DNA from: Candidatus Protochlamydia naegleriophila
Lineage (GTDB): Bacteria > Chlamydiota > Chlamydiia > Chlamydiales > Parachlamydiaceae
Direction: 5' to 3'
Length of the DNA stretch: 64,000 nt
NCBI RefSeq assembly: GCF_001499655.1
Contig: NZ_LN879502.1
Span: 2,728,001-2,792,000, forward strand
Positions 18,429-26,575 of this stretch are shown here, one piece after another (the stretch's first letter is position 1; each line of letters begins with the position of its first letter). The notes beneath the pieces were generated by a model that did not search any database, had not been told where the DNA came from, and saw only the letters and a program-made list of their open reading frames with translations. Position numbers and translations under genes: made by a program.

Positions 18429-19199
18429 TTAGCGAATGGAACGTTGCGTGCCCCATTTTTCATGCATGAAGTGCTCCAGTGGTGAAAAGACGACTTTATC
18501 GACCAATAATCCAACGGCGATGATAACAAACATCACTCCAATAACAGCATCCATGGCATGCAATTCGCGTCCATAGTGGAGGAGATTGCCCAGACCGAAT
18601 CCAGTGAGAATGGTAATATAAATTTCAGCAGCCATCAGTGAACGCCAAGCAAATGCCCATCCTTGCTTCATGCCGCTGATGATAAAAGGCAGCGCAGCTG
18701 GTACGATGACTTGAAACCAGGTGTGGAAGCCCCTGGAACCTAGCGTGCGGGCAGCCCGAATATAAACGGGAGAGACATTTCTTACCCCTGAATCGGTTGC
18801 CAAAGCAATCGACCAAATCGATCCCATGACTACAATAAAAAACATGGCTTTCTCAGTCTGTCCAAACCACAGAATCGCCAATGGGGCCCAGCAAACGCTT
18901 GGAAGCGTTTGTAACCCAAGGGCCAAGACGCCGATCGTATCTTCGAATAGTTGAAAGCGAGCATTGAGCAATCCCAAAGGAACGCCAACGAGCATTCCTA
19001 CAGCATAGCCTTGCACCAAACGCTTAATGGTGACATAGCTCGCCGACAAAAGCGTGCCATCCTCGATAGCCGAAATTAAATAGCGTCCAACTTGAAGAGG
19101 AGAAGGAATTAAAACAGAGGACCAAATCTCTGCCCAAACAAGAAACTGCCAAATGAGTAAGAGGAGTAAAAAGAAGAGGCTGGCGTTCAATATTCGCAT
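18429..19199 (-). CDS. ABC transporter permease, sulfonate/taurine/nitrate type
   Basis: This 256-residue inner-membrane subunit of the SsuC/TauC family has about six membrane segments. The coupling loop reads RAARTLGSRGFHTWFQVIVP, matching the EAA motif that contacts the ATPase. The stretch LQTLPSVCWAPLAILWFG is characteristic of nitrate/sulfonate importers. It follows the ATPase gene by 9 bp. The substrate cannot be told apart among sulfonates, taurine, nitrate or thiamine precursors from sequence alone. Confidence 0.92.
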   Translation of the reverse strand: MRILNASLFFLLLLLIWQFLVWAEIWSSVLIPSPLQVGRYLISAIEDGTLLSASYVTIKRLVQGYAVGMLVGVPLGLLNARFQLFEDTIGVLALGLQTLPSVCWAPLAILWFGQTEKAMFFIVVMGSIWSIALATDSGVRNVSPVYIRAARTLGSRGFHTWFQVIVPAALPFIISGMKQGWAFAWRSLMAAEIYITILTGFGLGNLLHYGRELHAMDAVIGVMFVIIAVGLLVDKVVFSPLEHFMHEKWGTQRSIR

Positions 19200-19208
19200 G
19201 TCAAAATC

Positions 19209-20000
19209 TCACTCGCTCTGGGAAAGTTGATTTTTCAAAATATGGGTAATTTCGCTCGAAAAATGAGCCACTTCAACGCTTCGAATGTCGCGTGGACGAG
19301 AAATGGTGATGATGAATTCTTGGCGAATGCGGCCGGGATTAGGCGAAAATAAAAACACACGATCTCCAAGACAAACGGCTTCCGAGACGTTGTGAGTCAC
19401 AAAAACAATTGTCTTTTTTTGTTGCTGCCAAATGTTTTGAATATCATCGTAGAGTTGTTCGCGCGTCAAGGCATCGAGGGCCGCAAAAGGCTCATCCATG
19501 AGAAGAATATGGGGATTGGGGGCAAGCGAGCGTGCTAATGCCACTCGTTGCTTCATTCCTCCCGATAGTTCATGAGTATGGGAATGGGCAAATTTCTCCA
19601 GGCCCACTAAGCGCAAATAGTAATGAGCCAATTCGAGCCTCTCTGCCTGCTTAAGCTCTGGCTTTAACTTCAATCCAAACAAGACATTATCCAAAACATC
19701 TAGCCAGGGGAAAAGAGCCGACTCCTGAAACATGACCAAGCGATCGCTGCCAGGACCCGTAATCGGCTTTCCCTCGGCATGAATCGAGCCTGCATCGGGA
19801 AATTCCAACCCTGCGATTAAATTCAATAAGGTACTTTTACCGCACCCGGAAGGCCCAACTAAACAGACAAACTCTCCTTCGTTAATTTTCAGCGATACGT
19901 GATCAAGAGCGTGAACATCGCGCGACTTGGTGCGAAAAGTTTTGCAAACTTGCTCAACCACAATTTCAGGTTCGGAAGGTGGTTCATTGTCAAGATTCAT
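19209..20000 (-). CDS. ABC transporter ATP-binding protein, SsuB/TauB type
   Basis: This cytoplasmic ATPase energises the importer. It has Walker A (GPSGCGKSTL), the Q-loop, the signature LSGGMKQRVALAR, Walker B (ILLMDEPFAALD) and the H-loop (VFVTHNVSEAV). A longer frame starts at 20048, but that would overlap the substrate-binding protein by 59 bp. ATG 20000 (MNLDNEPPSE) has AAGG at a suitable distance and only an 11-bp overlap with the upstream gene. The protein is then 263 residues, the usual size. Confidence 0.93.
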   Translation of the reverse strand: MNLDNEPPSEPEIVVEQVCKTFRTKSRDVHALDHVSLKINEGEFVCLVGPSGCGKSTLLNLIAGLEFPDAGSIHAEGKPITGPGSDRLVMFQESALFPWLDVLDNVLFGLKLKPELKQAERLELAHYYLRLVGLEKFAHSHTHELSGGMKQRVALARSLAPNPHILLMDEPFAALDALTREQLYDDIQNIWQQQKKTIVFVTHNVSEAVCLGDRVFLFSPNPGRIRQEFIITISRPRDIRSVEVAHFSSEITHILKNQLSQSE

Positions 20001-21042
20001 GAGAAAACCTTGCGGGTAATTGATCGATTTCATCCAATACTTCCCCAAGAAGGCGAAGATCGTAAATTCCTTTTAACTGAGGTTTTTGCTTGAAAAAGCC
20101 AATCTGATAAGCCCAATCAGCATAGCGAAAAAGAGAGGCTTGAATAGGAACATAAGTCAATTCAATCTGCTCCCAGGCTCTATCGATGATCTCTTTCGAC
20201 AAATTGCGGAAGACTTCTTTTTTTAACTCTGCGTTGAAAAAGAGCTTGGCTTTTTCCTCATTTTCCTGAATCCATTCTGTCAATTTTATATGGGCCAGAA
20301 TCCATTTTTTGACTAAATCTGGGCGCCCTTTTAAGAAGTTCTCTGTGCTGACTAAATGTGCAGTCACATACTTGCCTCCAGTTTCTGTCCATAGGGCACT
20401 TTCATCTAAAAAGACTTTTCCTTTGGCCTCCAGGACAAGACGGCTCACCCACGGCTCAACAGTCCAAGCAGCATCCAAGTCTCCTTGCTGAAAAAGAGTA
20501 AATTGGTCGACATTTTCCATTGGAATGACAGTCACATCGCCTCCAAATAGATTAAAATTAAATCCTTTGGAATAGAGCCAAGCCCGAGCCGCAATATCCT
20601 GCGTATTGCCGAGCTGCGGCGTTGCCACCTTCCTTCCCAAAAAGTCAGCTGCTTTTTTAATCCGCTCAGGCTGCACCACCAATGAGGCACCACCGCTGCA
20701 AGAGCCGCAAACGATGCGAATCGTTTTTCCTTTTGCCTTCAAATAGGCATTGATGGTGGGACTCGGCCCAACATACGTTAAATCCAGAGAATCGGCAAAA
20801 AGGGCTTCCATGGCGCTTGGACCGGCTTGATAAACGTACCACTGAACTTCAACGTCGGGACCTAAAAAGCGCTCAAACCATCCTTTTTGTTCTCTTGTCA
20901 AGCCATGGGCTATGACAGCCTGAGCATGGGTGATTGTCGCAAAATGACCGACTCTTACAATCGTCTTTTCCCGCTTTATCTCTTCTGCAAAAAGACAGGA
21001 CCAGCCAATCAGTAAAGGTAAGAGCAGTGATTTTACATCCAT
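19990..21042 (-). CDS. ABC transporter substrate-binding protein, SsuA/TauA/NMT1-like
   Basis: This periplasmic binding protein has a signal peptide (MDVKSLLLPLLIGWSCLFAEE). The mature part begins IVRVGHFATITHAQAVI, which is typical of the sulfonate/nitrate/NMT1 group, followed by SLDLTYVGPSPTINAY and the conserved RKVATPQLGNTQD segment. The start ATG at 21042 is preferred over the TTG at 21045. It is the first gene of a three-gene import operon, with the secreted cupin gene downstream. The ligand is unknown; the neighbour hints at a sulfur compound. Confidence 0.9.
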   Translation of the reverse strand: MDVKSLLLPLLIGWSCLFAEEIKREKTIVRVGHFATITHAQAVIAHGLTREQKGWFERFLGPDVEVQWYVYQAGPSAMEALFADSLDLTYVGPSPTINAYLKAKGKTIRIVCGSCSGGASLVVQPERIKKAADFLGRKVATPQLGNTQDIAARAWLYSKGFNFNLFGGDVTVIPMENVDQFTLFQQGDLDAAWTVEPWVSRLVLEAKGKVFLDESALWTETGGKYVTAHLVSTENFLKGRPDLVKKWILAHIKLTEWIQENEEKAKLFFNAELKKEVFRNLSKEIIDRAWEQIELTYVPIQASLFRYADWAYQIGFFKQKPQLKGIYDLRLLGEVLDEIDQLPARFSHES

Positions 21043-21281
21043 CAATGAGCGCCTATTTTTCTCGTCAGATTCGAAAGCTCTGAATTTTAATCAAAATAAA
21101 ATTGATAACTGCTTTGCTCTTTTTTCGGTAGTGCTAAGAGAGAAAGGGCGCATCTTAAAGCCACGTTCTCTCATTTATTTTATTGTCAGTAAATGATATA
21201 AGGCCGATAACGAGATGCGCTCATCTTGTTTAAGTCAAAATTTCCAGCTAAAACTTACATCGCCACAGGTGAAAAAACGTT

Positions 21282-22496
21282 ATGTCGGGACTCATACAAG
21301 TCAAACCTGAAGAGATCGGATTATCCTCCGCACGCCTTACCCATGTCAGCCGTTTAATCAGTCGCCGAATCCAGTCCCAGGAGCTAACAGGAGCCGTTGC
21401 CATCGTCGCACGGCATGGAAAAATCGCGCATATTAGTGCACATGGCAAAATGGACATCGAACAGGACAAACTCATGCGCGAAGAGGCCTTATTCCGCCTC
21501 TATAGCATGACCCAGCCTATACTAGCTGCAGCTCTTTTAATTCTTTACGAGCAAGGATACTTTCAATTATCAGATCCCGTTTCACTCTATATTCCATCCT
21601 TTAAGGAGCTAAGAGTCTCTGATCAAAATAAAGAAAAAGGCGCAAGTATGCGTCAAGTGACCATCCAAGATCTATTGACTCACACTTCTGGACTGATATT
21701 TAATCCCACGGCGCCTTCTGCATCACTCGATAGCTCACATTTAACCGAATTGAGAACAACCGGAGGCCTCGCGACCTTTATTCAAACTTTGAGTACAAGC
21801 CCTTTGGCTTTTCAACCAGGTCATTATTGGCATAGAGGCCTGGGCTACGAAGTAGTGGGCTATCTAATTGAACTTTTTTCAGAAATGCGCCTTGATGAAT
21901 TTATTCAGAAAAAGGTGACCGCCCCCATGAATATGTTGGATACGGGATTTTTCATTCCCAAACATAAGCAAGGGCGCCTTGTCAATGTGTATACAAAGTC
22001 ATTCAATGGAAATGGTTCCAATACCTTCTCCCTTCTGACTCATGAAGCGCTGACAGATCACTTCCTCACCCTTCCCACATATTTGTCAGGAGGGCAAGGC
22101 TTGCTGTCTTCCGGGCCCGACTATCTACGCTTTTGTCAAATGCTTCTCAATAAAGGAGAATTGGATGGCAATCGGCTATTGAGCCGCAAAACAGTTGAAC
22201 TCATGACTTCAAACCACCTTGTCAAAGATATTGTTCAATCCGAATGGACTCCCTCTCAAAGGCCTTTAAAAGGATTTGGATTTGGTTTAGGAGTAACAGT
22301 CATGCTGGATCCCGCCCAAGCAGCTGTTTTGGGAACACCGGGCGATTTCTCGAGAAATGGACAGGCTGGAACAAGTTTTTTCGTCGACCCTAAAGAAGAA
22401 TTAATTGGAATCTTCCTGACACAGCTTCTTTCGCCTACGCCAGCCAATTTTCAAAGAGATTTGCGAGTCGCCGTTTATCAATCGCTCTTAAAATAG
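21282..22496 (+). CDS. Serine beta-lactamase-like/esterase family protein with altered SxxK motif
   Basis: This 404-residue member of the class C beta-lactamase/EstB family includes esterases and peptidases. The family motif SxxK near the N-terminus should read SMTK. Here it is Ser75-Met-Thr-Gln78, so the general-base lysine is replaced by glutamine (CAG). The second motif (YxN or YS) is also not evident in HYWHRGLGYEVVGYLIE. The C-terminal GQAGTSFFVDPKEELIGIF segment is preserved. There is no signal peptide. Either the protein is catalytically dead or it uses another mechanism; a binding role is possible. It is monocistronic, convergent with the beta-barrel gene. Confidence 0.85.
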   Translation: MSGLIQVKPEEIGLSSARLTHVSRLISRRIQSQELTGAVAIVARHGKIAHISAHGKMDIEQDKLMREEALFRLYSMTQPILAAALLILYEQGYFQLSDPVSLYIPSFKELRVSDQNKEKGASMRQVTIQDLLTHTSGLIFNPTAPSASLDSSHLTELRTTGGLATFIQTLSTSPLAFQPGHYWHRGLGYEVVGYLIELFSEMRLDEFIQKKVTAPMNMLDTGFFIPKHKQGRLVNVYTKSFNGNGSNTFSLLTHEALTDHFLTLPTYLSGGQGLLSSGPDYLRFCQMLLNKGELDGNRLLSRKTVELMTSNHLVKDIVQSEWTPSQRPLKGFGFGLGVTVMLDPAQAAVLGTPGDFSRNGQAGTSFFVDPKEELIGIFLTQLLSPTPANFQRDLRVAVYQSLLK

Positions 22497-22507
22497 GTTT
22501 AATTCTC

Positions 22508-23125
22508 TTAAAAAAATCCCGTTAAGGCAAGGCCCACTCGTTGGCATTTCTCATTGCGCCCAAATAAAATATAGCGATAATCAATGCCAATTTCTATTGC
22601 CTTACGAAAGCGATATTTGACACCCATAATGCCTTGAAAAGCCACTTCCCTTTTTTTAAATGTGGTATGCTGATCTAGGCCACTATGAGATCCTGACCAC
22701 TTACCATCGTTCCTCGCATAGCCGCACCCACTTCCGAAATAAGGAACAAAGGGAAGCGAAAAGTCGAAATTTGTCAAAAGATTGATCATATACAGGCACG
22801 TCTTTAAATGCCCCCGTGCATAATACAGGTGTGCATCAGGCTCCCCATCTTTAATAAACCGAATGTTAGCACGTTGATAAGAAAGCTCTCCTTCTAATTT
22901 AAATCGATTCGAGAACTTATACCCAACAACGCCACCTGCATAATAGCCTGGATAAAATTGAGCGCCTACCTGTTTTTTATTGGCATGGCTGGCTCCTCCA
23001 ATCGCTTCTATGTAAATTCCTTTAGCTTTTGATAATTCGATGCAGGAAAAGCTTTCGTCCAACGATTCACAAAACACCTGATTGGAAAAAAAAAGAAGGG
23101 TCAAGATTAATGTTCTTGGATTCAT
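22508..23125 (-). CDS. Outer-membrane beta-barrel protein (OmpA/opacity-like)
   Basis: This 205-residue protein has a signal peptide (MNPRTLILTLLFFSNQVFC) and alternating polar/hydrophobic strands with aromatic ends (YYAGGVVGYKFSNRFKLEGELSY split over two strands). It ends in Phe (LALTGFF), the usual BAM recognition end. The size fits an eight-stranded barrel of the OmpW/opacity group. No specific function can be given. It lies downstream of kdpD on the same strand but 287 bp away, across an inverted repeat, so it is probably a separate unit. Confidence 0.8.
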   Translation of the reverse strand: MNPRTLILTLLFFSNQVFCESLDESFSCIELSKAKGIYIEAIGGASHANKKQVGAQFYPGYYAGGVVGYKFSNRFKLEGELSYQRANIRFIKDGEPDAHLYYARGHLKTCLYMINLLTNFDFSLPFVPYFGSGCGYARNDGKWSGSHSGLDQHTTFKKREVAFQGIMGVKYRFRKAIEIGIDYRYILFGRNEKCQRVGLALTGFF

Positions 23126-23232
23126 GAATAGCCCTTAAAGATTGCAGACAATCATATTTTTTTGAAGAAAAGGCTAGTCAATTTAACTGTTTTGCAGATT
23201 TAAGGATACCCTTAATCGCTTTAAAAAATAAT

Positions 23233-23377
23233 GAGACAGCAAACAAGAGTTTAGACGATCCACAAACATATTAAGACGCATTTAGTCACGTAGTTTACAA
23301 TTTTTATATGTTACTGCGATTGAAATCTGAATCTCCCTGCCTCCCCGTCTCTGCGTTCAACTCTTGTTGGCTGTCTC
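23233..23377. repeat. Inverted repeat in the kdpD-barrel spacer
   Basis: GAGACAGCAAACAAGAGTT at 23233-23251 is the reverse complement of 23359-23377 with one mismatch. The arms are 107 bp apart with no ORF between them. It may be a miniature element or an RNA structure downstream of kdpD. Confidence 0.5.
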
Positions 23378-23412
23378 AATGACATGAATGCTAAGTGTCT
23401 TCAGCCGCTTCT

Positions 23413-26037
23413 TCAAATGGGCAAAATCAGCGAAAACTCCGTCCCCCCTTCTTCGCGTCGCTGCACTTGAATACTTCCATGATGAATGCCTACGACGGCT
23501 CTGACAATGGCGAGCCCAATTCCCAATCCCTGAGATGAATTCGGCGAATGATAAAATTTTTCAAAAACAAGCGGCAGAAGAGACTCTGGCACCCCAGCTC
23601 CTTCGTCAATGACGGACAGCCTGAATTCATTGGCTAAGACCTCGGCCTCTATTAAAATCGGTGTATTTGGGGGAGAGTAATCATAAGCATTGACAATTAA
23701 ATTCTTCAAAGCAGCTTTCAGCAATCCAAAGTCCAAAGGCAGTAGATGCGGCTCTGGAGGAAGATCGATATCGATAAGGCGTCCATTTAAGAGGGTTTTG
23801 AGATCATTGACAGCAGTGTCGATCAGCTTTGAAAGAGAATACTGTTGGCGATTGAAGGGAAGAAAGCCTGACTCGAGTTCCGAAATGGTAATGATGTTGT
23901 CGACCGTAAATTTAATCTTCGCAATGAACTGTTCCAGTTGATTGATTAAGCTTAACAAATGAGGGTCCGTATTCTGCTTATTGAGACGATCAATTGTTTG
24001 AGAAATATTGTCTAAGGGAGCATAAAAGCTGCGATTTAAGGAATGGAAAATGGATTTATGCATCCTTTCAATCTGGCTCGTATAGCTTTGTCTACTGATT
24101 CGTTCTTCAAAGACGTAGCGTTCGATGTAAATGCCCAGTTGCTGGGCAACTGTTTGAATAAAGTTACTCTCCTCCATCGAAAGGGAAAGCTCTCTCTTGG
24201 GAAAATAGGCTAAGACACCGACAACAGATTTAGAGAATTTGATGGGAAAATAAAGCCCTTGAGATGCAGGTAAGGTATCAGTCGACCAACCGGCGATTTT
24301 ACCATTTTTAAAAACCCAATTGGCAACAATTTGTTCTTTTTCAAACTGAAGCAATGGGAGCTGGCTATCTAAGATGAGCTCATTGTCTAAACTTTTAGTC
24401 AAAATATCAAACCTTCCTGCAAACATATGCTCAAGCCTGGAACAAACATTTAAGCGTAGGTATTGCAAATTGGTTGCATTGGCAATGTCCCGTTCAATTT
24501 CATACAGCCTCTCCGCCTTTTCTTCACGCCTATGCAAAAACTGCTCTTGCTCGCGCATCCTGCTCGTCAGAACACCTAAAATAGCAGCCACGAAGAAGTA
24601 GACAATCACAAGCGTGATATCCTCCGTATCGGAAATCGTTGACGTTAAAACAGGAGGAATAAAAAGGAAATTCCAGCAAATAGCACTTAAAATAGCCGAC
24701 AAAAAAATGGGCCCACGCCCAACGAAAAAGCTTAAAATCAAAATACCAAGCAAAAAAAAGAATCCCACCGATTTATAGCCAATCCACGGACTAATTAAAA
24801 ACCCGATTCCTGTAATGACAACTCCGAAGGCCAAAGCCAAGGCATAAGCACTCCATGGACTTGCAAATTCAAAGCTTGAAATGGACCGCTGATAAATATT
24901 TGTCAGCGCTTCTTGTCTCATGATGACAATATCGATATGCTTATTCTCATTTTCGAGTCGATCGATTAAGCTTCCTTGAAATACGTTCCAAAAGCTGAAT
25001 GGCCGTTTAGGAGGACGCCCGATAACGAGCCGTGAGACATCTTTTTGAGTGGCAATTCTTTGCAAGGCAGTGGCAATATCCACCTCATGCGTTGTCAAGA
25101 CTTCGGCTCCAAGCTCCCGTGCCAAATTAAAGTAGCGATTGAGTCTCGCTTGATCTTGATCGCCCAAGGGAGCCCCTGTATCGACATAAACGACAATCCA
25201 GGGAGCATCGAGTTCAAAAGCTAACCGCCTAGCTGCCCGTATTAACTGTTCAGAAGAAGGGCTGGGATTAATCGCCACCATCAACCTTTCACGCGTCTTC
25301 CATCCCTTGCCGTGCAGCATTCCATGTAAGTCATGATCGACCTTTTCGGCGGTAAAGCGCAGTGCGATTTCCCGCAACGCCATTAAGTTTTCTTCCTGAA
25401 AGAAATTTTCTGCTGCCAATCGTGACTGATTCCCCAGATACACCTTGCCCTCTTTCAGCCTCCTCAAAAGCTCACGAGGGGGAATATCGATCAATTCAAT
25501 CGATGAAGCTCTTTCTAAGACAAGATCGGGCACGGTTTCGCGCACTTGAATGCCTGTTAAACTTTCAACAACGTCCTTACGGCTCTCTAAATGCTGGACA
25601 TTCAAAGTGGTATAGACGTCAATACCTGCATCTAAGATTTCAATCACATCCTGCCAGCGTTTGAGATGCTTGGATCCAGGCACGTTCGTATGGGCAAGTT
25701 CATCAATAATGACTAGCTCGGGCTTTGTCATTAAAATGGTTTCTAAGTCGAGCTCTTCAAAAACAGTTTCTTTGTAGTTGACCCATTTTTCGGGAATGAT
25801 GGGCAGATTTTGCAGCATGGCTTCTGTCTCTTTTCGACCATGGGTATTGACAGTTCCAATGACGACCTTAATGCCTTCCTTAAGCTTTTGTTGCGCCTCT
25901 TCGAGCATGGCATAGGTTTTGCCAACACCAGCCGCCATTCCGAAAAAGATTTTAAGCTGGCCAAGTTCTTTTTCTTTCTCTTGCTTCAAAATTGCTTTTA
26001 AAAGCTCATCTGGATCTGGCTTATTCTCTTCGTTCAT
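23413..26037 (-). CDS. kdpD: KdpD osmosensor histidine kinase homolog lacking the phospho-acceptor His
   Basis: KdpD senses K+ limitation and turgor, and normally phosphorylates KdpE. Start 26037 ([13 protein letters not shown]) gives 874 aa. The domains run in order: an N-terminal KdpD domain with Walker A GMAAGVGK (33-40), a Usp-like domain (about 240-370), four membrane segments (about 390-485), a GAF-like region, a dimerisation helix and an HATPase. The HATPase is intact: NLIVNAYDYSPP, DEGAGVP, FEKFY and GLGIGLAI. In the dimerisation helix the usual SHDLRTPL reads NRSFYAPL, so the phospho-acceptor His (E. coli H673) is Arg669. A His lies four residues earlier. No kdpE lies next to it. Confidence 0.93.
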   Translation of the reverse strand: MNEENKPDPDELLKAILKQEKEKELGQLKIFFGMAAGVGKTYAMLEEAQQKLKEGIKVVIGTVNTHGRKETEAMLQNLPIIPEKWVNYKETVFEELDLETILMTKPELVIIDELAHTNVPGSKHLKRWQDVIEILDAGIDVYTTLNVQHLESRKDVVESLTGIQVRETVPDLVLERASSIELIDIPPRELLRRLKEGKVYLGNQSRLAAENFFQEENLMALREIALRFTAEKVDHDLHGMLHGKGWKTRERLMVAINPSPSSEQLIRAARRLAFELDAPWIVVYVDTGAPLGDQDQARLNRYFNLARELGAEVLTTHEVDIATALQRIATQKDVSRLVIGRPPKRPFSFWNVFQGSLIDRLENENKHIDIVIMRQEALTNIYQRSISSFEFASPWSAYALALAFGVVITGIGFLISPWIGYKSVGFFFLLGILILSFFVGRGPIFLSAILSAICWNFLFIPPVLTSTISDTEDITLVIVYFFVAAILGVLTSRMREQEQFLHRREEKAERLYEIERDIANATNLQYLRLNVCSRLEHMFAGRFDILTKSLDNELILDSQLPLLQFEKEQIVANWVFKNGKIAGWSTDTLPASQGLYFPIKFSKSVVGVLAYFPKRELSLSMEESNFIQTVAQQLGIYIERYVFEERISRQSYTSQIERMHKSIFHSLNRSFYAPLDNISQTIDRLNKQNTDPHLLSLINQLEQFIAKIKFTVDNIITISELESGFLPFNRQQYSLSKLIDTAVNDLKTLLNGRLIDIDLPPEPHLLPLDFGLLKAALKNLIVNAYDYSPPNTPILIEAEVLANEFRLSVIDEGAGVPESLLPLVFEKFYHSPNSSQGLGIGLAIVRAVVGIHHGSIQVQRREEGGTEFSLILPI

Positions 26038-26575
26038 GACGTTCATCCAATGCTCGATTGAGTAGTAAAACATTCACATAGCGGGGGCCTAAAAACCCCA
26101 GCTGCTGCCCTTCTATATGTGAATCAATCAAAGTTCTTAACTCTTCTTCACTATGCACCCCCTGTTTTGCAATCTTAGCCGCCTGGAAATAAGCCGCATC
26201 TAGGCTGATATGAGGATCGAGCCCGCTACCAGATGCATAGAGCAAATCAACCGGAGCCTGATCACCAAGCATTTTTTTTCTCCCCTCGACCTCTTCCCTT
26301 AATTTCTGGCTCGTTGGTCCCAAACTGCTGCCTCCTGAGGGCTTTATAGGATCATAGCCTATCGCTGAAGGACGAGGCCAAAAATAACCTTCCTTGACCG
26401 GCTTCTGAGCTATCAAACTTGAACCAACCACTTGATCTGTCTGCTTAATTAAACTACCCGAAGCAAGTTGAGGCATGGCCAATTGGGCTATCAAAGTCAC
26501 AACAACCGGATAAATGAGCCCCGTCAAAAGAGTCATCAAGAGGAATATTTTACAGGCAACTTTGAAATGAGTCAT
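26021..26575 (-). CDS. kdpC: Potassium-transporting ATPase KdpC subunit
   Basis: KdpC (184 aa) has one N-terminal membrane helix ([21 protein letters not shown]) and a periplasmic domain that stabilises the KdpFABC complex. Family marks are [19 protein letters not shown], the [10 protein letters not shown] segment, [10 protein letters not shown] and [15 protein letters not shown]. Its ATG overlaps the kdpB stop (ATGA), and its 3' end overlaps the start of kdpD by 17 bp, indicating tight translational coupling. Confidence 0.97.
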   Translation of the reverse strand: MTHFKVACKIFLLMTLLTGLIYPVVVTLIAQLAMPQLASGSLIKQTDQVVGSSLIAQKPVKEGYFWPRPSAIGYDPIKPSGGSSLGPTSQKLREEVEGRKKMLGDQAPVDLLYASGSGLDPHISLDAAYFQAAKIAKQGVHSEEELRTLIDSHIEGQQLGFLGPRYVNVLLLNRALDERHERRE

